Shown here in pieces: positions 1 to 7,900 of a stretch of 64,000 nucleotides of DNA. A program made the translations under genes and the position numbers. Numbering within the stretch: position 1 is the stretch's first letter; the number at the start of each line of letters is the position of its first letter. Where the stretch lies: positions 992,001 through 1,056,000 of the forward strand of contig CAVUVM010000004.1 in NCBI GenBank assembly GCA_963744935.1, in the 5' to 3' direction. The notes below the pieces were generated by a model. It saw only the letters and a list, made by a program, of their open reading frames with translations, was not told where the DNA came from and did no database searches. This DNA is from Bog-473 sp963744935 (GTDB lineage: Bacteria; Actinomycetota; Acidimicrobiia; Acidimicrobiales; RAAP-2).

Positions 1-385
1 GGTCGGTGGGGTTCTTGCCCGTGCCTTCGCCGCCACAGGGCGCCTTGTGCAAGGACCCGTCGAGCGCCACTTCGGAGAGATCGAGACCGATGATGCGGTC
101 GTAGGCATGCACGGCGTGGCAGCGCAGGGCGTCGAACACGCCGGCGACGATCCACTCATCGCGGCGCGCTCGCAGCGTCGTGTCGGACACCTGGTACTCG
201 AGGATCGCCTCGACACTCAACCACGAACAGCCGGTGACCAGGCGGATGAGGATCCCCCAGAAACACAACCGGTCCGAGACCCGGGGCCGGTGACAACCCA
301 AAGGGTGCTTCTCAGGAGTCGAGGGGATCAGGGGCTCGATGACGGCCCAGACCGCATCAACCACTTCGGGCTCGAGTACGCGCAT
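1..385 (-). CDS. IS5-family transposase, N-terminal part (partial)
   Basis: Encodes about the first 128 residues of the DDE transposase seen complete at 59730-60584. The start ATG (383-385) is preceded by the same GTGGAGG-containing leader. The visible part contains the N-terminal helical DNA-binding region and the first catalytic aspartate segment (IIGLDLSEVALDGS). The gene is truncated only by the window edge, so it may be intact in the genome. Confidence 0.88.
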   Translation of the reverse strand, partial: MRVLEPEVVDAVWAVIEPLIPSTPEKHPLGCHRPRVSDRLCFWGILIRLVTGCSWLSVEAILEYQVSDTTLRARRDEWIVAGVFDALRCHAVHAYDRIIGLDLSEVALDGSLHKAPCGGEGTGKNPTD

Positions 386-485
386 TATGGGGGTGACCTC
401 CACTTGGTCGTTGGTTGGGACGCACCCAGAATCAAATCTGGGCCATCACAACGACCGGTGGATGGTCACCTACCCGCGCGGCCCC
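1..485 (-). mobile_element. IS5-family insertion sequence, 5' part (cut by window edge)
   Basis: This stretch is the reverse complement of the first half of the complete element at 59630-60589; I noticed only two base differences. Its 5' terminus GGGGCCGCGCGGG lies at 485 and is followed by TTA (TAA on the element strand), the same 3-bp flank seen at the complete copy. The rest of the element lies left of the window. The two copies are inverted relative to each other, about 59 kb apart. Confidence 0.9.
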
Positions 486-842
486 TTAACCTTTGTGGAC
501 AGATTAAAGCCAGTGCTTTGGCGTGCGGCTGCTTACATGAGCTGGGTCGGTGAGAGTCCGAAACCCGTAACGACAGCGCATGACAAACGACGTGTTGCAT
601 ATGCCGGAGACGACGGGACCGATCCGAGCGGAGATTCGCCGTTCTGATCTGCAACTATCCGGTGGGCCGCCCGGGTCTCGATCCCGGCACCTTGGGATTA
701 AAAGAGCGATTCAGATCGTCCAGCAGATCCAACCGAGACTATTGGGCCAGCTCAGGTCGGGTCAGGTGTCCAGCAGGCGCACTTCAAGATCCTTGTGTCC
801 GCTGATTTGAGTAGCAACGTAGTAGCAAATCAACCTTCGGAT
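486..842. other. Non-coding stretch between IS and island genes
   Basis: No convincing gene. It holds the TTA target-site flank of the IS (486-488), unremarkable sequence, the distal attachment repeat (661-704), and then a short degenerate tract with the near-direct repeat GTAGCAACGTAGTAGCAA around 811-830. That repeat could be a remnant of recombinase arm sites (inference only). Confidence 0.5.
661..704 (-). repeat. Distal attachment site: 44-bp copy of the tRNA-Lys 3' half
   Basis: A 44-bp stretch identical to 5337-5380, covering the tRNA-Lys gene from the anticodon loop to its 3' end. The homology stops abruptly on both sides, so there is no second full tRNA here. A truncated tRNA 3' end in the same orientation as an intact tRNA is the classic trace of site-specific integration by a tyrosine recombinase into a tRNA gene. 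Confidence 0.88.
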
Positions 843-1976
843 TCAAAGGGTCGGGATGCCCTCACGCTTAGGTCGTAGCGCGCCGATTGCCGGAGTGTTC
901 GGAATGTGGAGCGCGTCGACGATTCCCGGGTCAGCTGCGCATACCCAAGGAATAGCGTTGACTGCCCGCATGCCTGTTGCGAGAAGGCCATGAGGCGTGG
1001 AGTCCTCGTTCGCGTTGAACCCGACTTCAAATTCGGCGTCGAAGCTCGGTTCACCTTCGATGATGACTCTCCAGACACCGTCGATCCCGCCTGCACGGCT
1101 CTTGGGCCAGTCCGGGGCCACGTCGGCGCACATGCGGTCGATGTGCTCGATAGTGATGACCTCTTCTCCGTCGACCACTCCGATGCATCGGAACCAGATC
1201 GCGCCCACCGTCCCGGGCTCGACCACACCGGAGCCAGTCTCGAGTCGACGCGGAGCGGGAGCGAACTGACAGGACTCACGAATCTCGTCCAGCTGCACTC
1301 CGAGCGCCTCGGCGACCATCGTGACAGCGGCGCCCCAACCGAACTTGATGACGCCGGGCATCATGACGCCACCTTGGTAATCAAGCGGTTGGCCGAACCC
1401 GAAGAGCTCACGCATCTCGTAGATCAGGTTGTCGCGGGAATAGTCGGTGATCTCGAGCCCCCGAATCGAATACACGCGGCTCGACATGGACGTCAGCGCC
1501 ACCGCGAACAGGTCACAACCGAACCCCGGTTCGATGCCGGTGGAATAGATCGAGCTGTTGCCTCGATTCGCAGACTCGCGGATGCGCGTCAGGGCGGACT
1601 CGCGCATGGATCCCCGCGGATACACGAGGCCGGGAAGTGATGTCGTCACGATGTTCTTTCCGGACTCGAGAATCCGGCAGAAGTCCTCCATGGCCTCCCG
1701 GGGGCGGGTGGTTGCAGGTCCGGTGTAGACGACACAGTCTGCATCGCCTTGCAGTATCAACTCCTTGTCGCGCGTCGAGGTCACACCGAGCGGATCAATC
1801 TCGGCCAGGGTGCCGGCATCCTGGCCGTCCTTCGCCTCGGAATGGACCCAGACGCCGACAAGGTCGAGGTTCGGTCGATCAGCGATGGTTCTGATCGCCA
1901 GTTTGCCGACACGCCCGGTCGCCCAGACGATGACCTTGTACCTGCGCTCGGGTGAATCGACCGGGTTCTCCATCAT
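843..1976 (-). CDS. NAD(P)-dependent dehydrogenase, dihydrodipicolinate reductase-like
   Basis: A protein of 377 residues. An N-terminal Rossmann fold with ATGRVGKLAIRTI replaces the usual GxGxxG. Later blocks (DCVVYTGPA, NIVTTSLPGLVYP, GIEPGFGCDL) are typical of the actinobacterial 'dihydrodipicolinate reductase' / 2,4-diaminopentanoate dehydrogenase-like family. These enzymes are not lysine biosynthetic and their substrates are mostly unknown. It is paralogous to the gene at 2685-3755. The start is the first of two adjacent ATGs, 8 nt behind AAGGAG; an upstream extension to 2057 is less likely. It is the last gene of the four-gene minus-strand island operon, 70 nt after the TetR gene. Confidence 0.82.
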   Translation of the reverse strand: MMENPVDSPERRYKVIVWATGRVGKLAIRTIADRPNLDLVGVWVHSEAKDGQDAGTLAEIDPLGVTSTRDKELILQGDADCVVYTGPATTRPREAMEDFCRILESGKNIVTTSLPGLVYPRGSMRESALTRIRESANRGNSSIYSTGIEPGFGCDLFAVALTSMSSRVYSIRGLEITDYSRDNLIYEMRELFGFGQPLDYQGGVMMPGVIKFGWGAAVTMVAEALGVQLDEIRESCQFAPAPRRLETGSGVVEPGTVGAIWFRCIGVVDGEEVITIEHIDRMCADVAPDWPKSRAGGIDGVWRVIIEGEPSFDAEFEVGFNANEDSTPHGLLATGMRAVNAIPWVCAADPGIVDALHIPNTPAIGALRPKREGIPTL

Positions 1977-2046
1977 CGTGCACTCCTTCGCTTTGCCCTT
2001 CCGGCCTGGCAATGACGACACGGCGTAACCGCGGCGCGAGAACGTG

Positions 2047-2688
2047 TCACTCTGCAACTCGGCTTTCGAGATGCATCGTCAGCAGATCAACGAGAGCGCG
2101 TCGCTCGTGTGTGAACTCGAGTGGTTCACTGACGACCATCTGCGCCAAGGCGAGTCCGCGCAGGGCGGCCCAGAAGAGGTTGCCGATCGCTTGGCGTCTG
2201 CGTCCTCGACCGAGGGGATCAAGCGCACGTCCGAGGCGGGCCAACTGGTCCGCCAGGTCGGCAAGGTGCTGTTCGAGCCGTGGTTCGCGGCTGGCCCTTG
2301 TGGCGACGAGGATCTCGAACGCCGCGAGCGAAGCCGGATTACTGAAGGCGCTCCATCCAGCGTCGACAACGGCCTGTACACGCTCACGCGTCGAGCCGAC
2401 CGGGAGTTCCACATCGTCGATCGCTTCACGGAGGAGGTCGTAGCCGTGGTCGACCACGGCCATGAGCACGCCATTGCGATCGCCGAAGTGGTACTGGATG
2501 ACGCCCCAGGTCACCCCGGCGCGTTCAGCGATATGACTGGCGGATATCGACGCGAAACCTTCTTCGCGAACGCATCGGATCGTCTCGTCGATGATGAGCT
2601 GGCGGGTGCGGTCACCTCGGATCTGGCCCTTGACGGCTCGTCGCGTGGGGGCGGTCCGACGGGCCTGGGGTACGTCGAGAGTCGTCAT
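2047..2688 (-). CDS. TetR/AcrR-family transcriptional regulator
   Basis: A 213-residue regulator with the N-terminal TetR helix-turn-helix (ISASHIAERAGVTWGVIQYHF) at about residues 50-70 and an all-helical C-terminal domain with TetR_C-like spacing. The start ATG overlaps the stop of the upstream dehydrogenase as ATGA, so translation is probably coupled. Being inside the operon, it is likely to control this catabolic cassette in response to a substrate or CoA ester (inference). The open frame continues upstream, but the coupled ATG is the natural start. Confidence 0.87.
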   Translation of the reverse strand: MTTLDVPQARRTAPTRRAVKGQIRGDRTRQLIIDETIRCVREEGFASISASHIAERAGVTWGVIQYHFGDRNGVLMAVVDHGYDLLREAIDDVELPVGSTRERVQAVVDAGWSAFSNPASLAAFEILVATRASREPRLEQHLADLADQLARLGRALDPLGRGRRRQAIGNLFWAALRGLALAQMVVSEPLEFTHERRALVDLLTMHLESRVAE

Positions 2689-3755
2689 CGCATGAGCCCG
2701 CGCACCTGCGACACCGGCAGGTCGCGCAACGACACGAGGCCGGGTGGTGCAGCGCACACCGCCGGAATCGCGTTGACGGCTTTCATGGCGGTGGCAATCA
2801 CGCCCGCTTCGTTGTGGTCCGTTCCACCCAGACCGACGTGGGTGTTGATCTCAATCCCGGGTCGGCCGGCCACGACGACCCGGTGCACGCCGGGGCGGCC
2901 CTCGGGCGGGAACGGCCATTCGGGCGCCGCGGTCTGGGTAAGGCGGTTGACGTGTTCCATCGTGATCACAGTGCGACCGTCGATGACGCCTTCAACACCG
3001 AACCGGACTGCCGCGACCCGTCCGCGATCGACGTGCATCATGGTGCAGTCGATCGGCTCGGTTGCCGTCCACTGCTCGACCCGTTCGCGGATCTCGTCGA
3101 GCTCTATCCCGAGCTCATCGGCCAAGAGCTGGACGGGCCCGCCCCAGATCGACCGCAGCACGCCGGGCAGAAACAGCGTCGGAACCTCCTCGGGTGGCGT
3201 GCCGAACCCGAAGCTGACACCTGTGAATTCAGCGTCGTCGTACGTGCCGTAATCGCAGATCTCCTGCACGAGGACGTGGTCTGCCCGCTCCGCCAGGCTC
3301 AGTGCGGCCAGCGCCAGGAGATCGCCCGAGAATCCGGGATCAATGCCGTTGATGTACATCGTCGATCCTCCTTCTGCGCACGCGCGCTCGAGGGGATCGC
3401 GCAGCCAGGCGTCGGCGTGCGGGGGGTAGACGAGCCACACCAGCGATGTTCCAACGACGTTCGTACCCGCCGCCAAAAACCCTGTCAGCTCCTGGAGCGC
3501 CACATCGGGTCTGGTCTCGGCTTGCGACGTGTACACGACGCAGTCCGCTCTCAGGTCGACCAGAGCCGCAAGATCGTCCGTGGCGAGCACTGCGGTCGGC
3601 TCGGCAACGCCGCACAACTCCGCCGCGTCACGGCCCACCTTGGCGGGACTTGCCGCATGCACCCCGACGAGCTCGAGCCCGGGTCGTTCGATGATGGCCC
3701 GCAGAGAGTGCCGACCGACATGCCCGGTGGAGAACTGCACCACCCGTAGGGTCAC
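2685..3755 (-). CDS. NAD(P)-dependent dehydrogenase, dihydrodipicolinate reductase-like
   Basis: A 356-residue paralogue of the 843-1976 product. The Rossmann motif is FSTGHVGRHSLRAI, followed by DCVVYTSQAETRP, NVVGTSLVWLVYPP and GIDPGFSGDLLA. The full family length is present. It sits 11 nt downstream of the SDR gene and overlaps the TetR start by 4 nt. Two such enzymes in one cassette may act on successive or related oxo/amino intermediates. The substrate cannot be told from sequence. Confidence 0.82.
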   Translation of the reverse strand: MTLRVVQFSTGHVGRHSLRAIIERPGLELVGVHAASPAKVGRDAAELCGVAEPTAVLATDDLAALVDLRADCVVYTSQAETRPDVALQELTGFLAAGTNVVGTSLVWLVYPPHADAWLRDPLERACAEGGSTMYINGIDPGFSGDLLALAALSLAERADHVLVQEICDYGTYDDAEFTGVSFGFGTPPEEVPTLFLPGVLRSIWGGPVQLLADELGIELDEIRERVEQWTATEPIDCTMMHVDRGRVAAVRFGVEGVIDGRTVITMEHVNRLTQTAAPEWPFPPEGRPGVHRVVVAGRPGIEINTHVGLGGTDHNEAGVIATAMKAVNAIPAVCAAPPGLVSLRDLPVSQVRGLMR

Positions 3756-3766
3756 GGCTTCCCTCC

Positions 3767-4630
3767 TCAGAGCAGGTCAGTGATGGTCTTCAACCCGGCT
3801 TCGTACAGGACGCCGGGCAACATGCCACCATCGATCTCGATCGTCGTGCCATTGATGTAGTCGGCCTCGCCGCTGCAGAGGAAGACGCAGGCCCGACCGA
3901 CCTCACTCGGCTCACCGGCGCGGCCGAGCGGCACGCGCTCGAAGTACTCCGAACCCGTCTGATCATCGGAAGGAAGCACGAACGCACGGAAATTCTCGGT
4001 CATCGTGGGTCCGAGCGCGAGGCAGTTGACGCGGGCCTTCGGCCCCCACTCCTCCGCCAACGAGCGTGTCAGATGGTTCAGTCCGGACTTGGCCGCACCG
4101 TAGGACACGAGCGTCGGGCTGCCCGCTGGGTGGCCGGCGCCACTCGAGATGTTGATGATCGATCCGACCCCGTCCTGTTCGCGCATTTGGCGATACGCGC
4201 GAATGGCGAACCACAACGGACTGATGAGGTTCATCTGCACCGCGAAGGCATGGAACAAGATGGTGCGTTCGAACTCGTCCTCACTGCGCGGGGTGCCCTG
4301 GATCTTCTGAACGAGTTCCGGAATCGCCTCGACGCGCGGTGTCGGCACGGTTCCTCCGGCGTTGTTCACGAGGATATCGAGACGGCCAAACGTGTCGACG
4401 ACCCGCTGCACGAACGAGTCGATCGCCTTATGGTCGGCCTGATCACACACCCACTGTTCGGACCGGTCCACCCCGCCGGGCACGGTGTCGGCGCCGGGAA
4501 GGCTCGGCAGCTCGGAGCGAGAGCACCCCACGACCGTCGCGCCGGCGAGCAGCAGCTCGCGGGCGATGCCCACGCCCACACCCCGGCTCGTCCCGGTGAC
4601 GATCGCCACCTTGCCGTCAAGCGAGCCCAT
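3767..4630 (-). CDS. Short-chain dehydrogenase/reductase (SDR)
   Basis: A classical SDR of 287 residues. The cofactor motif is TGTSRGVGVGIA near residue 12, NNAG near 87, and the active site is a serine in INISSGAG with YGAAK as Tyr/Lys. The C-terminal GGMLPG segment closes the fold. An insertion around residues 95-120 is longer than usual for the family. The ATG follows a G-rich TTGGGGG Shine-Dalgarno-like run. First gene of the island operon; the others follow with 11-nt spacing or overlap. Probably oxidises a hydroxyl group of an acyl or alicyclic substrate (inference). Confidence 0.87.
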   Translation of the reverse strand: MGSLDGKVAIVTGTSRGVGVGIARELLLAGATVVGCSRSELPSLPGADTVPGGVDRSEQWVCDQADHKAIDSFVQRVVDTFGRLDILVNNAGGTVPTPRVEAIPELVQKIQGTPRSEDEFERTILFHAFAVQMNLISPLWFAIRAYRQMREQDGVGSIINISSGAGHPAGSPTLVSYGAAKSGLNHLTRSLAEEWGPKARVNCLALGPTMTENFRAFVLPSDDQTGSEYFERVPLGRAGEPSEVGRACVFLCSGEADYINGTTIEIDGGMLPGVLYEAGLKTITDLL

Positions 4631-4750
4631 CCGACCCCCAAAATGATTAAATATCCTATTACATTGACACTCTATGATTATTCTGGTTCGTGAATCAAGT
4701 CGGCGAAACTCTGCCGCAGGCGACGCTGTCCGGCCTCGGCCGCGCCTCGA
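4631..4750. promoter_or_regulatory. AT-rich divergent intergenic region of the island
   Basis: This 120-bp gap between the divergent SDR and VOC genes contains a markedly AT-rich core (about 4641-4685). ATGATTA occurs twice 30 bp apart (4644 and 4674), and TTGACA occurs at 4664. It is the only obvious place for promoters of both units and for the operator of the island TetR. No perfect palindrome is evident. Confidence 0.5.
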
Positions 4751-5182
4751 GTGAAAGCAGCAAAGTTGAAACCTCCACCAAGCCTCCATCACGTTGTGTT
4801 CTGCGTGGAACCCGAGAATCAGGACGCGGCGGCGGACGTCTGGCGTAACCTCGGTTTCGAGTTCGTCGAGATCCTGCTTGACGATGTCTCACTTCGCGTT
4901 CTTCTCGACTGGACACGGGGAATCGAGATCGTCTCGCCGACGACGAGCGATGCAACCCTGTGTGAAGCACGCTCGTTCCTCAACGAGCAGGGAGAAGGCG
5001 TCTATTCCGTCGTGGTGCGCACTAGGGCGATCAGCGCTGCGACGGAGAGCATGCGACGCGGTGGCGCCGAACTCACCTACCTGCAGAGCCGCAGTGGCGA
5101 CGGCTATACGCTTGAGGAAGCGCAGTTCGCCCCGGTGTTCGGAATGCCGATCACGCTGCTCGAGACAGACCTCGCCGGATAA
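4751..5182 (+). CDS. VOC (glyoxalase/bleomycin-resistance fold) family protein
   Basis: A 143-residue single-module vicinal-oxygen-chelate protein. It opens with LHHVVFCVEPEN (metal-ligand His position), then GIEIVSPTT with the Glu ligand region, and ends FGMPITLLE. The fold suits an epimerase, dioxygenase or hydratase of small organic acids. The start is GTG. It faces away from the SDR operon and is the only plus-strand gene of the island. Its role beside the dehydrogenases is unknown; methylmalonyl-CoA epimerase-like activity is one possibility but is not demonstrated. Confidence 0.75.
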   Translation: MKAAKLKPPPSLHHVVFCVEPENQDAAADVWRNLGFEFVEILLDDVSLRVLLDWTRGIEIVSPTTSDATLCEARSFLNEQGEGVYSVVVRTRAISAATESMRRGGAELTYLQSRSGDGYTLEEAQFAPVFGMPITLLETDLAG

Positions 5183-5290
5183 CGGCCACCGTTAGACCGC
5201 CGAGCGGTCGGCAGCGCAAGCCAAGTGGATGCCCGGCCAACGGGTGAGCTCCTCGAGCGCAGAGTTCTTCCGGCTCGTCTGTGCACTCTT

Positions 5291-5340
5291 CTGGTGGGCC
5301 GATAAAACTGGTGGGCTATAAAACTGCCATAAAATTGGTG
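5291..5340 (-). repeat. Triplicated 9-bp tRNA-Lys 3'-end sequence
   Basis: TGGTGGGCC, the reverse complement of the tRNA-Lys 3' end including CCA, occurs at the tRNA (from 5336) and twice more just downstream of its 3' end: TGGTGGGCC from 5292 and TGGTGGGCT from 5309. The two extra copies are each followed by an (A/T)TAAAA tract. They look like vestiges of repeated recombination at this end. Confidence 0.55.
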
Positions 5341-5411
5341 GGCCGCCCGGGTCTCGATCCCGGCACCTTGGGATTAAAAGTCCCCTGCTCTTCCGGATGA
5401 GCTAGCGGCCC
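5336..5411 (-). tRNA. tRNA-Lys (anticodon TTT)
   Basis: A cloverleaf on the minus strand. The acceptor stem is GGGCCGC/GCGGCCC, the D arm is GCTC..GAGC, the anticodon loop is CTTTTAA (anticodon TTT), and the T arm is CCGGG/CCCGG. CCA is encoded (5336-5338). The anticodon stem has one G-A mismatch at its base. The last 41 bases plus CC are duplicated at 661-704, marking this gene as an integration site whose function was preserved. Confidence 0.9.
5337..5380 (-). repeat. tRNA-proximal attachment site (44-bp direct repeat)
   Basis: Identical to 661-704. It spans the tRNA-Lys 3' half starting at the anticodon loop. Together the two copies delimit 4.6 kb holding five genes. Confidence 0.88.
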
Positions 5412-5486
5412 GCGACTGCACGATAACCCCCGCGTACTGGAGCATCGACGTATCGATCATCGACGCCGACGGCTAGGACTGGACCC

Positions 5487-6353
5487 TCAAAGCGAGGCGA
5501 GGCGAGGGACCACGGGTCCCCACGTCGTCTCGAGCCACCGCGATGGCTCGGATCCGGTGGATCGCACGACGATCGCGTCGGCACCCGCGGAGCGAAGGGC
5601 CTCGGCCTCCCGCAGGATCGTATCGGGGTCGGCGTCGTCGGCGATCATGATGAGCGCAGTGACCTCTATCGTTTCCGGGTCACGGCCCACGGTGTCGCAG
5701 TGCGCACGCAGGACTTCGACCTTGTGCGCGACCGTCGCGGCGTCGCCCATGACATTGCACGCGTCGGCATAGGCCGCAACGAGGCGGAGGGTCTTACGCT
5801 CCCCACCCCCGCCGATAAGGAGCCGTGGCCGGGGCACGCTCAGCGGAGGCGGCGAGCACAAGGTCTCCGCCAGCTGGTAATGGCTACCTACGAAAGGACC
5901 GTTGTTGTCGCTCCACATCTGAAAGCAGATCTTTATTGTCTCCTCGAGACGTTCGTAGCGCTCTTTGAGCGGAGGGAAAGGGACGCCAAGGCCGCGATGC
6001 TCGCGCTCGTACCACGCGGCACCGAGACCCAACTCGGCTCTGCCGCCAGAGAGCACGTCGAGCGTGGTCACGGTCTTGGCCAACAGCCCAGGATGGCGAT
6101 AGGTGACACCCCCAACCAGGAGGCGGAAGCGCAGGCGCTCGGTCCTCGCTGCCGCGAATGACAACGTGGTGTAGCCCTCGAGCATGGGCTCTTCCGCAGG
6201 CCACAACATCTCCATCTGGAACCAGTGGTCCATCACCGAGAGGGTGCGGACGCCGATCCCCTCCGCGGTCTGGGCCAGGTCGCCGAACGTCGGCCCGATG
6301 GCGGCGGCGCCACCTGGCCACGTGAAGCGCGGCACGTGGATGTCCAGCTGCAT
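5487..6353 (-). CDS. LLM-class F420-dependent oxidoreductase
   Basis: A 288-residue luciferase-like TIM-barrel protein. Blocks include LSVMDHWFQ, GGVTYRHPGLLAKTVTTLD, VLSGGRAELGLGAAWYEREH and RPRLLIGGGGERKTLRLVA, typical of the F420-dependent subgroup. It probably uses reduced or oxidised F420 on an unknown substrate. It is a paralogue of the 7901-8836 product. ATG 6353 has GGGAGGA 6 nt upstream; the frame is open further but lacks such a site. Divergently transcribed from the secreted Thr-rich gene. Confidence 0.88.
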   Translation of the reverse strand: MQLDIHVPRFTWPGGAAAIGPTFGDLAQTAEGIGVRTLSVMDHWFQMEMLWPAEEPMLEGYTTLSFAAARTERLRFRLLVGGVTYRHPGLLAKTVTTLDVLSGGRAELGLGAAWYEREHRGLGVPFPPLKERYERLEETIKICFQMWSDNNGPFVGSHYQLAETLCSPPPLSVPRPRLLIGGGGERKTLRLVAAYADACNVMGDAATVAHKVEVLRAHCDTVGRDPETIEVTALIMIADDADPDTILREAEALRSAGADAIVVRSTGSEPSRWLETTWGPVVPRLASL

Positions 6354-6440
6354 GGAGTCCTCCCGTCGTTTGTCCCGACGGTACCCGGAAGGACAGATCC
6401 CCGAGCCATGCCCATCGGAGGCGGGTCGTAGGCTGCCCGC

Positions 6441-7226
6441 ATGAAGCTGAAGCACCACAGGTCACCCGCCGCGGTTCTGTGCGTGCTTGCAGCGGCCCCC
6501 ATCACGCTTGGACTCATGGCGATGATGCCATCACCGGCATCGGCCCAAGACACCACGACCACGACGAGCGCGTCCCCGACCACGACGACATCGCCCCCGA
6601 CCACGGAACCAACGACCACGACGACTGTGCCGCCGACCACGGCTCCAACCACCACGACGACGCACCCGACGACCACGACAACCCGAGCACATCCCACTAC
6701 GACGACCTCACACCCGACGACCACCACGGCGGCGGCGAAGTCCACCTCGAGCTCCAAGACCTGGGGCTGGGTGCTGCTCGCCGTTGTAATCGTGTTGGCG
6801 ATCGCGCTCGTCGCGCTCCTCATCGCGAGGACCCGCAGACAGGGTCAGGCCGCCGACTGGCGACGCACAGTCCGCCCGGTCGTCACAGCGGTCGAGCTTG
6901 CACGCGACCTCGTGCTCTCTCAGACTGAGAACGACACCCAACAACGGCGCTCTGATGTGGCGGTTCAGGTCGACGAGGCGGTCGAAAGTCTGGAGCGAGC
7001 TGCCGCATCGGCGCCAGACGACATGAGCCGGGGCGTGTGCACCCGATGCGCCGAGAGCCTCCGTGGCCTCGCGTTCGCGGTCGAGGCGGACCACCTCATG
7101 CGGTCGGGTGGCCAACACCCGACCGGCGACCAGCTTGCCTCGGCCGACGCCGCCAGGCGGCACCGGTCGGCCGAGCTGGAAGAGGCATTGCTCGATCTCA
7201 AGGCTGCCGTCGCTCAGGACAAGTAG
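6441..7226 (+). CDS. Secreted/membrane protein with Thr-rich stalk and one TM helix
   Basis: A 261-residue protein. A signal peptide (residues 1-35, ending ASAQ) is followed by a low-complexity Thr/Pro stalk (about 37-95), a TM helix (WGWVLLAVVIVLAIALVALL) and a 130-residue soluble C-terminal domain containing a CTRC motif and predicted helices. The order signal-stalk-TM-cytosolic domain suggests a type I membrane protein exposing a Thr-rich, possibly glycosylated, region. No family recognised. ATG lies 87 bp from the divergent F420 enzyme start. Confidence 0.7.
   Translation: MKLKHHRSPAAVLCVLAAAPITLGLMAMMPSPASAQDTTTTTSASPTTTTSPPTTEPTTTTTVPPTTAPTTTTTHPTTTTTRAHPTTTTSHPTTTTAAAKSTSSSKTWGWVLLAVVIVLAIALVALLIARTRRQGQAADWRRTVRPVVTAVELARDLVLSQTENDTQQRRSDVAVQVDEAVESLERAAASAPDDMSRGVCTRCAESLRGLAFAVEADHLMRSGGQHPTGDQLASADAARRHRSAELEEALLDLKAAVAQDK
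6550..6735 (+). repeat. ACC/ACG-rich low-complexity tract encoding the Thr stalk
   Basis: Runs of ACCACGACCACGACG and similar imperfect units encode poly-Thr with periodic Pro, Ser and His. Such tracts change length easily by slippage. Confidence 0.7.
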
Positions 7227-7265
7227 CGACGACAGCGGCGGGTCGTCGCCGGGCGCCGCGATCTC

Positions 7266-7891
7266 CTAGGACCGGTGCCGTCCTCGACTACCACCTCATC
7301 CCGCCGGCAGACCGGAACCTGTTCGCAGTGACGCCCGGACCGAACGCCATCTTGGTCCGCACGAAGGGCGGCGCCAGCCCGCAGGCGCTGCGATCCCTGC
7401 AGTCCATCGGCACCGAGCTCGACATCGCCATCAACGGGGGATCGGTGCTCCCGGTGCAACGTCCCGCGCAGATCATCAACTACGGCTCCCTCGGCACGAC
7501 GCCGCTCCTGCTCGGGTTCGCCCTGGCCGCGGGGGCCGCCGTCGCTCTCGGCATCACCCTCGTCACGTCCGTACGGCGACGCCGGCGTGACCTCGCCATC
7601 CTCAAGACCCTCGGGTTCACCCGCCGACAGCTGGCTTGGGCGATCGCCGTGCAAGCCGGCGTGGCCGGCGTCATCGGGTGCGCCGTCGGCATCCCGGTCG
7701 GCATCGCTCTGGGCCGTGTCCTTTGGAACCTCTTCGCCGGCGAGATCAGCGCAGTCCCCGTCCCGACGGTCCCCGCCGGGACGGTCGCGGCCATCGGCTT
7801 CGTCGCTCTCGCGCTGGCCGTCGTCGTTGCCACCGTGCCCGGTCGCCTGGCTGCGCGGACGCGCACATCGCAGTTGCTACGGGCCGAATAG
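7266..7891 (+). pseudogene. ABC transporter permease (FtsX/MacB type), 5'-truncated remnant
   Basis: About 208 residues matching only the C-terminal FtsX module: an extracellular segment, a TM helix (LLLGFALAAGAAVALGITLV), the cytoplasmic RRRRRDLAILKTLGFTRRQ motif typical of FtsX permeases, then two further TM helices. The usual protein is about 400 (or 800) residues. There is no in-frame start after the stop of the preceding gene, and no ATP-binding partner is nearby. A dead fragment left by deletion or transfer is the best reading. Confidence 0.75.
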
Positions 7892-7900
7892 CGCGAGTCG

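Noticed and set aside
6550..6735. CRISPR-like array
   Set aside because: The short repeats are in-frame Thr codons without spacers. No CRISPR array or cas gene was seen anywhere in the window.
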